Source of the DNA: an uncultured bacterium | GTDB taxonomy: Bacteria; Chloroflexota; Anaerolineae; J036; Brachytrichaceae | Direction: 5' to 3' | Assembly (NCBI GenBank): GCA_903873965.1 | Contig: CAIQQO010000347.1 | Coordinates: 113,786 to 177,785 of the forward strand | Length of the DNA stretch: 64,000 bases | In this document: positions 35,247-43,545 of the stretch, piece after piece | Layout: every line of letters starts with the position of its first letter | Numbering within the stretch: the first letter of the stretch is position 1 | The notes under the pieces: model-generated | Databases searched by the model: none | Told to the model about the DNA's origin: nothing | What the model saw: only the letters and a program-made list of their open reading frames with translations | Position numbers and translations under genes: made by a program

Positions 35247-36247
35247 GTGAGGGACCCTTTATCCTTTGTGACAACCTGGTCAAGATACACAAAATTGCTG
35301 ATCTTGAAGTGGTTGCGTTGCAGGGACTTGACCTGGAAGTAAAGCAAGGTGAGTTGCTGGGCATCGTGGGCGCCAGCGGAAGTGGTAAGTCCACGCTGCT
35401 GAATATTCTGGGCGGTCTTGACCGCCCTAGTGCCGGTCGCGTCGTGGTGGCTGGTCGCGATTTATTGAAGCTGTCCAATGCAGCACTGACGACATATCGA
35501 AGAACGCAAGTAGGTTTCGTATGGCAGCAGGGAGCGCGTAATGTGATTCCCTATTTGTCAGCCGTCGCCAATGTGGAATTGCCGATGATCCTTGCCGGTC
35601 GCGCCGGAGGTGCTGCGCGCAAACGCAGTATAGAACTTCTTGACGCAGTTGGCTTGGCGCAGCGACGCGACCACTACCTTGGGCAGTTGTCAGGTGGTGA
35701 ACAGCAACGCGTGGCAATTGCCGTTGCTCTGGCCAATGCACCTGCACTGTTGCTGGCTGACGAGCCAACAGGTGAACTCGACTCCAGTACCGCGCTGACG
35801 ATATATAAGGCGTTCCGCGATTTATGCCTCAAGTATGGCGTCACTACGCTGATTGTCAGCCATGACCCGAAGATTGCGCGCCATGTAGATCGCGTGGTAG
35901 CCATTCGCGATGGCAAGCTGGCTGGTGAGACCGTGCGCAGCAAACCGGGGATTCAGGTACCTGGCAGCAAAGACCAGCCACAACACGAAGAACACTTCGT
36001 TGAGTATGCTGTACTCGACTCAGCCGGACGTCTCCAGATTCCGAAGGAACTCCGCGAGAAATATGGCATTAAGGAACGTGCGCACCTGGAACCTGCCGAA
36101 AACGGGATTCTGGTTCAGGCTGTGGAACAAGAGGTTGCCGATGAAGCAGTCTCCGCAAACGAACTAAAGGGTGTTGTTGCCAAAGTGGCGACGCGTAAAG
36201 GTGTTTTTGGATGGCTGCCGCGTCGCAAACCATCGTCGAAAGGATGA
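35243..36247 (+). CDS. ABC ATPase (LolD/MacB type) with C-terminal AbrB-like domain
   Basis: The ATPase half has Walker A GASGSGKST, the signature LSGGEQQR and Walker B LLLADEPTGELD, as in LolD/MacB-type subunits. After residue 225 the protein continues. Residues about 255-292 (VLDSAGRLQIPKEL, then GIKERAHLEP) look like a SpoVT/AbrB swapped-hairpin domain, and the last 40 residues are basic. AbrB-like tails occur on some ABC ATPases of this class in Actinobacteria and Chloroflexota, in my recollection. ATG 35243 overlaps the permease stop by 4 bases, showing translational coupling. Domain role unknown. Confidence 0.9.
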   Translation: MSEGPFILCDNLVKIHKIADLEVVALQGLDLEVKQGELLGIVGASGSGKSTLLNILGGLDRPSAGRVVVAGRDLLKLSNAALTTYRRTQVGFVWQQGARNVIPYLSAVANVELPMILAGRAGGAARKRSIELLDAVGLAQRRDHYLGQLSGGEQQRVAIAVALANAPALLLADEPTGELDSSTALTIYKAFRDLCLKYGVTTLIVSHDPKIARHVDRVVAIRDGKLAGETVRSKPGIQVPGSKDQPQHEEHFVEYAVLDSAGRLQIPKELREKYGIKERAHLEPAENGILVQAVEQEVADEAVSANELKGVVAKVATRKGVFGWLPRRKPSSKG

Positions 36248-36251
36248 TGTG

Positions 36252-36998
36252 ATGAAGATCTTTCGTGCTAAGTCTGACACTAAAAAAGAGAATGCCCAAT
36301 CAGGCAAGCCGGTTCAGGTGCCTGACGAAATGGCTATAGAAGTCATCGACGTTAAGCGCACCTATCGCGTCGGTGGTAGTGACGTCATGGCGCTGCGCGG
36401 TATCAACCTGTCTGTGAAAGCAGGCAAGTGGATTGGGATCAAAGGTCGTTCCGGCAGCGGCAAGACAACCCTGTTGAACTGCATTGGCGGCCTTGATCAC
36501 CCGAACAGCGGTACAGTGCGGTTTTTTGGCCAGGACATTACGCGCATGTCCGATTCTCAGCTGACAACCTGGCGGCGCAAGCACGTCGGGTTCGTATTTC
36601 AATCGTTCGCCTTATTGCCGACGTTATCCGCATGGGAAAATATCGAATTGCCGATTCGAATTGCCGGTCAGAAGGGCCGCCGTTCACGAACCGAGTACTG
36701 CATGAATCTGGTGGGACTAGGCAAGTGGGCCAGTCACCGACCTTATGAAATGTCGGGCGGCCAGCAGCAACGTGTAGCCATTGCGCGCGCACTCGCCAAC
36801 CACCCCCGTTTGATCCTCGCGGACGAGCCTACAGGTGAACTGGACAGCACAACGGCTCGCGAAATCCTGTCACTTTTCAGGAAAATTATTGAAACTGAAG
36901 GCGTAACGATGTTGATGACAAGCCACGATCCCATCGTATTGGAATACGTGGATGAAGTGATAGAGCTGCAGGATGGCCAGCGCATCGATGCTGGTTAA
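36252..36998 (+). CDS. second ABC ATPase of the adaptor-permease operon
   Basis: Walker A is GRSGSGKTT, the signature MSGGQQQR and Walker B LILADEPTGELD, again of the LolD/MacB type. There is an N-terminal lysine-rich stretch of about 30 residues. A longer frame upstream overlaps the first ATPase gene. ATG 36252 begins 4 bases after the first ATPase stop and is preceded by AAAGGATGATG, so it is chosen. Two ATPase genes beside one duplicated permease suggest an asymmetric heterodimer, with each ATPase serving one half of the permease. Confidence 0.91.
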   Translation: MKIFRAKSDTKKENAQSGKPVQVPDEMAIEVIDVKRTYRVGGSDVMALRGINLSVKAGKWIGIKGRSGSGKTTLLNCIGGLDHPNSGTVRFFGQDITRMSDSQLTTWRRKHVGFVFQSFALLPTLSAWENIELPIRIAGQKGRRSRTEYCMNLVGLGKWASHRPYEMSGGQQQRVAIARALANHPRLILADEPTGELDSTTAREILSLFRKIIETEGVTMLMTSHDPIVLEYVDEVIELQDGQRIDAG

Positions 36999-37034
36999 CC
37001 CGCGTTAGGCCTGCGTCCTTAGGATTACCTCATC

Positions 37035-37064
37035 TCCCGCCAGCAGCATTGTGAACTGGCGGGA
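37035..37064 (+). terminator. 9-bp GC-rich stem-loop after the ABC operon
   Basis: TCCCGCCAG at 37035-37043 and CTGGCGGGA at 37056-37064 form a 9-bp stem with a 12-base loop, ending 15 bases before the GIY-YIG gene. No T-run follows, so termination is only likely by position. Confidence 0.45.
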
Positions 37065-37079
37065 TAATTCCCCCCAATC

Positions 37080-37319
37080 GTGGCTTTTGTCTATATCTTG
37101 CGTTGTCGTGATGGTTCCTTGTACACAGGTATTGCCAAGGATATAGAAAAACGGCTGAAAATGCACCGCGCCGGTAAAGGCGCAAAATACACATCCACGC
37201 GCCTGCCCGTGGATGTGGTATGGTCGTCTGAAGTGCCTACATGGTCAGACGCCATGCGTGAGGAAAGGCGGATTAAGCGCTTAAGCCGCAAACAGAAGCT
37301 AGAACTTCTTACGCTGTAA
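37080..37319 (+). CDS. GIY-YIG nuclease-superfamily small protein (UPF0213-like)
   Basis: This 79-residue single-domain GIY-YIG protein has the VYILRCRDGSLYTGIAKD segment (the equivalent of the GIY...YIG motif), the RLKMHRAGKGAKYT arginine/histidine region and a Glu in MREERRIKRL. That matches the UhbP/YhbQ-like small proteins. The start is GTG. Its last 21 bases overlap the end of the convergent BatA-like gene. Function in DNA repair has been proposed for the family but is not shown here. Confidence 0.88.
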   Translation: MAFVYILRCRDGSLYTGIAKDIEKRLKMHRAGKGAKYTSTRLPVDVVWSSEVPTWSDAMREERRIKRLSRKQKLELLTL

Positions 37320-39134
37320 CGCCGGTACTCCGCGCTGGTATATCCACCACTCTGTGATCAACAGCAGCAGCGCCACCACGGCAAGCCATCCCCATATCTC
37401 ACGTTGTGATGACTGTGGCACGACTTCGGAAGAAGGTGTGCTGCCGCCTATCTGCAAATCTGGATGGGGCGTAATCTGCGATTCTGCCGGACTTGAAAAA
37501 CCAACGGCGAACGGTGTGTTCAATTCCTTGTAGCTGGCATGATAGACACCGGATTGATCGGTTTGTGCGAAGCCGCGCTGATCCACAGCCACGCGATTCC
37601 CATCAGGCAGCGTCACAATGGTATTGCGGGGCAGCGCCACAACCTCACCGGGCTTGATACTTGCAGCGATATTCAGGCCCTGTGGAGGCGCTAACCAGTC
37701 AACAGAATTAGCGATCAGAATTGGAAAGGCTACCTGTAGCGGAAGATCGCTGCTGCGAAGCGCAAATGGCAGCAGAACGACGCGACCCAATGGCGCTGAT
37801 TCGCCCGGCATTTCGCCCGCAAACAGCACGGGACCGCTAGTGGATTCAACCAGTGGCTTGAGCCAGGCAGGAGCATTGACCCGGCGAACTTCACTGGCGT
37901 TGATTGAACGCCAATCTACCGAGTCAAGCACCGGATGTTGCTCAGAGCGCGCAAATGCCGTGTTACTGAACGTGCCACTGGTGGTGAAGAAGCTTTGATT
38001 GCCAATGACCATGGCGTTCGCACGCACAGGCAGTGTCATACTCACACCGTCGAGGACATAGAGATCATAGGGTTTACCGTCAGGCTGCGCGCTGGGTGTG
38101 ATGGCGCGAGTGACCTGAAGGTTCGGCAACACAGCCAGCGCCTGTTCCAGGAAGCGATTTCCCGGCGAAAGAAGAAGGACATGGCGTATGTTACTGATGC
38201 CATTCACTACATAGGCTACATCATCGATAAGCAGTGTGTTATGACCTGCCTCATCGATTGATCCGCGCACCCAACTGATCTGTGGGTCGATGCCATTGAT
38301 TGTCCAGTTTTCAGACTGTCCGGCCGGTATGTTCAGCGTGCGTGCATCCAGCAGGGTGTGATCGGATCGAACCGATACGAGCACTTTGTCATCCTGAGAT
38401 CCTAGATTGGTCACGCGGATGAACGCTGCCAGTCCGCGAGTGGTCTTGCGTATTGATAGGTTGGAAATTGCTAGATTGTCGCCGTTGACGCCTATGGGCA
38501 GGAACCGTACGTTTCCAGCCAGCTGCTGCAAATCTTCAGCATTGGCGCCATCACTGACGACAACTGTCGTTGACGCGCCATCAGCACCAGTCCCGCCGGA
38601 CGAAGCAGAGGCTAGGGCGATTGCCGCATTCCAATTGGAAGGCGAGGGCGAGGGTTGCGCATGATCAAGAGCCGCATGGAGATCACTCTTGTTGGTTGTG
38701 GCGCTGGCAATTGCATGTGGAGAACCATCAACCAGAATGATGGACATCTCGTTATTAGGCCCGAGTTCGTCAATCAGTTTTCCCACTGCGCTTCTGGCGT
38801 CCTCAAAACGGGATGGGGGTGAATCTGTAGCCAACATCGAGGCTGATCCATCCAGCAGAACCATGAGTCGACCGCTTAGCGTTGAAGGCATGTTGATGTA
38901 AGGGCGGATGAGCGCCAATACCAGCGCAGCCAATGTCAGCAACTGGAGCAGCAGCAGCAGGTTTCTTCTGAGCTTCTGCCACAATGTGTTGGCCTCGCGG
39001 TCGAGGATGACCTGCTGCCACAACATCGTGCTGGACACCGACTGTTCACGGCGTTGCAGGCGCAACAGGTACAGCAGAATGATCGGGATGGCCAGAAGTC
39101 CTGCCAATAGCGCAACGGGATTAAGGATATTCAT
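37299..39134 (-). CDS. BatA-like membrane protein with VWA domain
   Basis: The N-terminus matches the aerotolerance regulator N-terminal domain: two membrane helices with LLYLLRLQRREQSVSSTMLW between them, and LRRNLLLLLQLLTLAALVLAL in the second. A VWA domain follows, with MIDAS-like LLDGSASM near 93-100 and a Thr/Ser and Asp further along (VVVSDG). The C-terminal part (about 260-580) is an extracytoplasmic region, and a last helix lies near 585-603. It is encoded 22 bases after a DUF58 gene and together they resemble a MoxR-less BatA/DUF58 unit. Its last 21 bases overlap the GIY-YIG gene. Confidence 0.85.
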   Translation of the reverse strand: MNILNPVALLAGLLAIPIILLYLLRLQRREQSVSSTMLWQQVILDREANTLWQKLRRNLLLLLQLLTLAALVLALIRPYINMPSTLSGRLMVLLDGSASMLATDSPPSRFEDARSAVGKLIDELGPNNEMSIILVDGSPHAIASATTNKSDLHAALDHAQPSPSPSNWNAAIALASASSGGTGADGASTTVVVSDGANAEDLQQLAGNVRFLPIGVNGDNLAISNLSIRKTTRGLAAFIRVTNLGSQDDKVLVSVRSDHTLLDARTLNIPAGQSENWTINGIDPQISWVRGSIDEAGHNTLLIDDVAYVVNGISNIRHVLLLSPGNRFLEQALAVLPNLQVTRAITPSAQPDGKPYDLYVLDGVSMTLPVRANAMVIGNQSFFTTSGTFSNTAFARSEQHPVLDSVDWRSINASEVRRVNAPAWLKPLVESTSGPVLFAGEMPGESAPLGRVVLLPFALRSSDLPLQVAFPILIANSVDWLAPPQGLNIAASIKPGEVVALPRNTIVTLPDGNRVAVDQRGFAQTDQSGVYHASYKELNTPFAVGFSSPAESQITPHPDLQIGGSTPSSEVVPQSSQREIWGWLAVVALLLLITEWWIYQRGVPALQRKKF

Positions 39135-39156
39135 GGCGTATTGGCGGGATCGCGGA

Positions 39157-40071
39157 TCAAATGATCCAGCCTTCCTTGCGCAGATCGCGCAGAATGATCT
39201 TTTCGGCTGATTCGCTGGTGTTGATCAAATGGTACTTGCCGCCTCGCCGCCTGCAGAAATCGGCTAGTTCGGTGGTGAACTGGTTGAGGCGGCGTCGGTA
39301 CTGGGTGATCAATGCGTCATCCAGGCTGATATCCTGCGCCGCGGCTGTCTCGATATCGCGCAAGCGCAAATCACCGGAAAACTCCGGGTCAAGTTCAGCC
39401 GTACTCAGAGTGTGCAGGATGTTGACATCGAGCCGACCGGCGCCAAGTGCATTTAATCCCTCAACGTATCCCTCAGGATCGAGAAAGTCGGAAATGATCA
39501 CGCATAAACCGGGTTTGGCATCAAGCGCGTAGCGTTTCCACCAACTGTTGAGATGGGTCACCTGGGTAACCCTGTTTGCCGGCACACGGCCGTCGGCAAC
39601 TTCAGCCGGTAACGCTTCACGTTCGATGAACTCGATAAAGCTGGATATGGCGGTTGCACCGCGTTTTGGCCCGAAGCGCGCCTTCGTGCTGGTTTCGATC
39701 ACCAACCGATCGCCTGAAGTCAGGGCGATGTAACACATAGCCATGGCGAGTTGCGCCGCACAGTTCCATTTAGGGGACGCCTGTTCGTTTTCCTCGCGCC
39801 ATTGCATTGACGGACTGGAATCCAGCAGGACGTGTACCGTCAGATCTTCTTCGTCTTCATACAGCTTAATGTAAGGGCGCTCGAGGCGCGCGTACACGTT
39901 CCAATCAACGCGCCTCGGATCGTCGCCCGGTGTGTAGTCGCGGTAATCGGCGAATTCGAGGGAACGCCCGCGCCGCGGGCTGCGCCGTTCACCAGTAGTG
40001 ACACCGGGCCTGCGCCGCTGCGGCACAAACCGCAAGCCATTCAACGAACGAAGTATCGATTCAACAAGCAT
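39157..40071 (-). CDS. DUF58 domain protein
   Basis: This is a soluble-looking DUF58 protein of 304 residues. It contains the core signature RRGRSLEFADYRDYTPGDD near 34-52 and RRVDWNVYAR near 53-62, followed by a VWA-like MIDAS LLDSSPSM near 85-92. Unlike the DUF58 protein at 6.4 kb it has no membrane helix. It precedes the BatA-like gene and follows the dehydrogenase gene by 4 bases, so it may be in that operon. No MoxR gene is adjacent. Confidence 0.9.
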   Translation of the reverse strand: MLVESILRSLNGLRFVPQRRRPGVTTGERRSPRRGRSLEFADYRDYTPGDDPRRVDWNVYARLERPYIKLYEDEEDLTVHVLLDSSPSMQWREENEQASPKWNCAAQLAMAMCYIALTSGDRLVIETSTKARFGPKRGATAISSFIEFIEREALPAEVADGRVPANRVTQVTHLNSWWKRYALDAKPGLCVIISDFLDPEGYVEGLNALGAGRLDVNILHTLSTAELDPEFSGDLRLRDIETAAAQDISLDDALITQYRRRLNQFTTELADFCRRRGGKYHLINTSESAEKIILRDLRKEGWII

Positions 40072-40075
40072 GACA

Positions 40076-41092
40076 TCACAGCAGGCTTAGTATCTTGTCG
40101 GCCAGATCACGGGTAGAAGCCTGACCACCTATATCGGCTGTCCTGACGCCTTGATCGATGGCTGCATATACAGCGCGTTCCACCCTGTCAGCTTCATCCG
40201 GCATGTGCCAATGATAACGAAGCAGCAGAGCAGCGCTCAAAATGGCGCCGCTTGGGTTGGCGATGTCCTTGCCGGCAATATCCGGTGCGCTGCCATGTAC
40301 CGGTTCGGCAATGGCGACGCCCTGACCGATGTTTAGTGCGGGCGCCACACCCATGCCGCCACCCCACACGCTTGCCACGTCCGACAGAATATCGCCGAAT
40401 AGATTTGTCGTAACGATGACATCAAATTGCTGTGGTTTGGAGGCTAATAGCATGGCGGCAGTATCAACGAGTAATTCGTTGATTTTGACTTCGGGGAACG
40501 CTGCGCCAACGGCTCGCGCCGAATCACGAAAAGTGCCGTCTGTGACAGGCAGAATGTTGGCTTTGTGCACAATGGTGAGTTGCCGGCGCGCGCGCGTGTT
40601 GGCCAGTTCAAACGCAATTTTCGCAATGCGCTCGGAGGCCGAGTGGGTAATAACGCGTTCAGCAACAGCCTCATCACCGCGCATGTATTCGCGCCCGATG
40701 TAAAGCCCTTGCGTGTTCTCGCGCACGATGAGCAGGTCAACAGGGGCGCCAGAGATGCGCCGCATGCCATCAGCCCCTGCCAGTTCACGCGTTGGGCGCA
40801 GATTGGCATAGAGGTCAAATCGCTGGCGCATTTGGACGATAGGGCTGCGATAGCCTTCCACTTTTTTCGAGGGCGATGACACTGCGCCGAAAAGCGCCGC
40901 GGTGCACGTCTCAATGGCATGTATCGTCTCATCGGGCAGTGCGTTGCCGTTGCGGATAAAGCAGTCCCAACCTGCGTCTGCCTCGACGAGTCGCACGTTG
41001 CCTGCAACGCACTGCAATACTTCAACGGCGCACGGAATTACTTCGCGCCCGACGCCATCGCCGGGTATCACACAGAGATCAAGTTGTTTCAT
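40076..41092 (-). CDS. isocitrate/isopropylmalate dehydrogenase family protein
   Basis: This beta-decarboxylating dehydrogenase oxidises a 2-hydroxy diacid with NAD or NADP. Visible hallmarks are VIPGDGVGREV near 8-18, RQRFDLYANLRP near 89-100, the substrate loop VRENTQGLYIG near 124-134, and the metal-binding region NLFGDILSD near 231-239. The signature AEPVHGSAPDIAGKDIANP follows near 269-287. The family includes LeuB, NAD-type isocitrate dehydrogenase, homoisocitrate and tartrate dehydrogenases. The specific substrate cannot be settled by eye. It overlaps the upstream membrane protein gene by 4 bases. Confidence 0.9.
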   Translation of the reverse strand: MKQLDLCVIPGDGVGREVIPCAVEVLQCVAGNVRLVEADAGWDCFIRNGNALPDETIHAIETCTAALFGAVSSPSKKVEGYRSPIVQMRQRFDLYANLRPTRELAGADGMRRISGAPVDLLIVRENTQGLYIGREYMRGDEAVAERVITHSASERIAKIAFELANTRARRQLTIVHKANILPVTDGTFRDSARAVGAAFPEVKINELLVDTAAMLLASKPQQFDVIVTTNLFGDILSDVASVWGGGMGVAPALNIGQGVAIAEPVHGSAPDIAGKDIANPSGAILSAALLLRYHWHMPDEADRVERAVYAAIDQGVRTADIGGQASTRDLADKILSLL

Positions 41093-42291
41093 GAGTTGGC
41101 TTGTCCGAATTTTGTATTTGGTGGTTGTTGCTCATCGGATGAAGATGAGGTAGGTGTGTTTTTCTGCCTGCTGATGGCGGCGCGTTGTTGGTGCAAAGTT
41201 GCCATGCGCAGTTGATGCTGATAGGTGCGTGTGTAGATCAACACACCCAGCGTGGCGAGTGTGAGGAGCGCGGCAGAGAACTGCTCGACGTAAAAGGTAA
41301 ACACATTGACGACGCAAAGGTCCAGAATGAGAGCCAGTTGAACCCAGAACAATCCCACCTGTTTGCGGCCAGTCATAAAGGTGATGATGCCGTATAGCGT
41401 AATGCCTCCCGTAATTACCTTGAGCAGCAAGTCAATATCGCTGATTGACAGGTTGAATGGCGAGAAGGCGCGCAGCCCAGCCGAAACATACAATTGCTGG
41501 ATGCCATCAGCAAGCCCTGGCGCCAGGATCGGCAGCATTAGCGATATGAAAAAGGTGGTCAGTGCAGCTAGGCTGTTCAACGCGAGCACGGTCAGCAAAA
41601 TGCCCGTTGAAAGCTTCTTGCGATGAATGAATTGATGCAGCGCCCATTGCTCTAGTTTTCCCATGATGATGACCATGCGCGATTGGTCGGGTTTCACGGA
41701 TTCACTATCGGCGAATGTCTGCAGCGCCTTGGCAAGCGCCACATGGTCAGGGTCCTTCAGATTCTTGATGATATGGCTGAGGTCAGCATCAACATGTCGA
41801 TGCCAGCGCTCAGTCTGTAGTCCTTCAAGCAGAATCTCAGCGTCCTCAAGCGCACTCACTATCAACTCCTGGTCGGTTGGTTTCTGCATACGCCGGCGCA
41901 CGAGGAAGAAAACCAGCGCGATGATGAGGGAAATGAGATAGATGATCGGTGCGGCAGGTTTGTAGAAGTAATCGTTATTGGCAGTGATGAACTTGCCCAC
42001 TTCGTCGAAAAATAAACCGAGTCCGATACCCGTCAATATTGATCCGATGCGTTGCGCATTGGGCGTCGCATAGATCAACATCAAGAGGCATGCGGAGGTC
42101 ATGGCAATACCGCCATATAGCAGGTGAGCAATATGAAGCGTTGAATTACCAAGCCGCGGATAACCGGTCAAATCAAGGAATATACGGACCAGCAGTACCG
42201 TGGCTCCGAATGCAATCAGCACGTTAAGCACAAGTTGAGGAGAGTTTGTGCGCCGCACGAGCTTGGGAAGCCGTAGATCAGATAGTCTCAT
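41089..42291 (-). CDS. multi-pass membrane protein of unknown function
   Basis: This 400-residue protein has about four N-terminal membrane segments (near 20-140), a soluble middle helical region (about 145-225, charged, with HRHVDADLSHIIKNL), and four more membrane segments (230-350). It ends in a polar, Ser/Gln-rich tail. FFDEVGKF in the first bundle is the only acidic membrane motif noted. No family was recognised. It overlaps the dehydrogenase gene by 4 bases and so is co-transcribed with it. Confidence 0.6.
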   Translation of the reverse strand: MRLSDLRLPKLVRRTNSPQLVLNVLIAFGATVLLVRIFLDLTGYPRLGNSTLHIAHLLYGGIAMTSACLLMLIYATPNAQRIGSILTGIGLGLFFDEVGKFITANNDYFYKPAAPIIYLISLIIALVFFLVRRRMQKPTDQELIVSALEDAEILLEGLQTERWHRHVDADLSHIIKNLKDPDHVALAKALQTFADSESVKPDQSRMVIIMGKLEQWALHQFIHRKKLSTGILLTVLALNSLAALTTFFISLMLPILAPGLADGIQQLYVSAGLRAFSPFNLSISDIDLLLKVITGGITLYGIITFMTGRKQVGLFWVQLALILDLCVVNVFTFYVEQFSAALLTLATLGVLIYTRTYQHQLRMATLHQQRAAISRQKNTPTSSSSDEQQPPNTKFGQANS

Positions 42292-42327
42292 TTGCCAATA
42301 TTCTATACGCAGCCAAGGCTCATTTTC

Positions 42328-42933
42328 CTAGCCCTGCACGCCTTGCCACAGTTGGAACAATCCGAATAGTACTAAGGCGATGGCGGTTATACCCAGCAAC
42401 GCCTGGTTGATACGCGCATCAATTCTCCCGGCTGATGCAGCCGCGATCATGATTACGGCAATGATGCTGATCATGGCTGCATAAAACCCCAGTAGAAAGA
42501 GTAGCCCGTTCAGGGCTGCCTCTCGCCACGCCGTCATGAGAATGGGTCCTGTGACCAGGCTCCAGTAGATGTACGGCGCCGGATTAAGCAGGTTAACAAG
42601 AGCTGCCTTGAGCACACTGCCTTTACGCGCAATAACGGTAACGGCGGCAGGATTGAATTTCTGCCATGATCGGAAGGTTCCATACGCCAGGTACAGCATG
42701 AACAGGCCGCCGGCAATATATAGAAATCGCGACAACCAGACCGGCATCTGGCTGAGTACGAGCAGCACGAGCACGATGATTGGCCCATCGCTCAAAAGCG
42801 GCGCAAAAGCCGATGAAATCGACCGCCTCCAGCCGCGCTCCAGCGCAAGCGAAATAAGATAGGCCTGGAAGGGGCCTGGCTGCATACCTGCAATGAGTCC
42901 CAGTCCGAGGCTTTGAACCAGATAGGTCAGCAA
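42328..42933 (-). CDS. LysE-family exporter
   Basis: This is a 201-residue protein with six membrane segments. The family opening is clear (GLGLIAGMQPGPFQAYLISLALERGWR, residues 10-36, where G-x-x-P-G-P marks the first loop), as is the NLLNPAPYIYWSL motif near 112-125. LysE/RhtB proteins export amino acids or related compounds. The start is TTG, chosen because AAGGAG stands 5 bases before it. The substrate is unknown. Confidence 0.88.
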   Translation of the reverse strand: MLTYLVQSLGLGLIAGMQPGPFQAYLISLALERGWRRSISSAFAPLLSDGPIIVLVLLVLSQMPVWLSRFLYIAGGLFMLYLAYGTFRSWQKFNPAAVTVIARKGSVLKAALVNLLNPAPYIYWSLVTGPILMTAWREAALNGLLFLLGFYAAMISIIAVIMIAAASAGRIDARINQALLGITAIALVLFGLFQLWQGVQG

Positions 42934-43045
42934 TCCGCTCCTTTTGTGTCTTCCCTGAGTTAACCTCAGGCACAGTCACATGATTGTAGCCATTCTGTAG
43001 ATGGCGTGTGATTGTTCTTTCAAGACAAGTTAAGATTACTGTACT

Positions 43046-43495
43046 GTGGAAGACACGCCGGTTACTGAAAATGCACTCGTCATCAACGATAGCGTCCGCA
43101 TCCCGTACGCTGAAATCTTATATCGCACTGCTCGCAGCAGCGGACCGGGAGGGCAGCACACTAACAAGACTGAGACAGCTGTTGAATTGGTGTTTGATCT
43201 GGCTAATAGTGTGTGCCTGACTCATACTGAGCGCGCGCTGGCCATGCAGCGGCTGGCTTCCACGCTGGACAGCAGCGGTGTGATGCATGTGGAATCGCAA
43301 TCGGAGCGCAGCCAACTGCGCAACCGTGAAGAGGTGACCGAGCGCTTTGTGATCCTGTTGCGTGCGGCGCTTGTGCCGGTAAAGCATCGCCGTAAAACGA
43401 AACCTTCGCGCGCAGCACATGAACGTCGGATTACTCACAAGCGCAACATGGGCGAAGTAAAGAAACTGAGAAGACGCCCGTCTTCCGACGACTAA
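43046..43495 (+). CDS. arfB: peptidyl-tRNA hydrolase ArfB-like (release factor-type GGQ protein)
   Basis: ArfB rescues stalled ribosomes by hydrolysing peptidyl-tRNA. The GGQ loop is present as RSSGPGGQHTNKTETAVEL near 30-48. The C-terminal tail is basic (RRKTKPSRAAHERR, KRNMGEVKKLRRR) and would lie in the mRNA channel. The codon-recognition domain of true release factors is missing and the length (149) fits ArfB. The start is GTG without a ribosome binding site, and a TAAGAT hexamer lies 9 bases upstream. A strong bidirectional terminator follows at once. Confidence 0.93.
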   Translation: MEDTPVTENALVINDSVRIPYAEILYRTARSSGPGGQHTNKTETAVELVFDLANSVCLTHTERALAMQRLASTLDSSGVMHVESQSERSQLRNREEVTERFVILLRAALVPVKHRRKTKPSRAAHERRITHKRNMGEVKKLRRRPSSDD

Positions 43496-43524
43496 AAAAG
43501 GCAGCAGGATCACTGCTGCCTTTT
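43496..43524. terminator. bidirectional intrinsic terminator between arfB and the qcrC-like gene
   Basis: AAAAGGCAGCAG at 43496-43507 pairs perfectly with CTGCTGCCTTTT at 43513-43524 around a 5-base loop. A/T tracts flank both sides, so it can stop transcripts from both convergent genes. Confidence 0.85.
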
Positions 43525-43545
43525 GAATCTCACCTTGCGCCGAAG

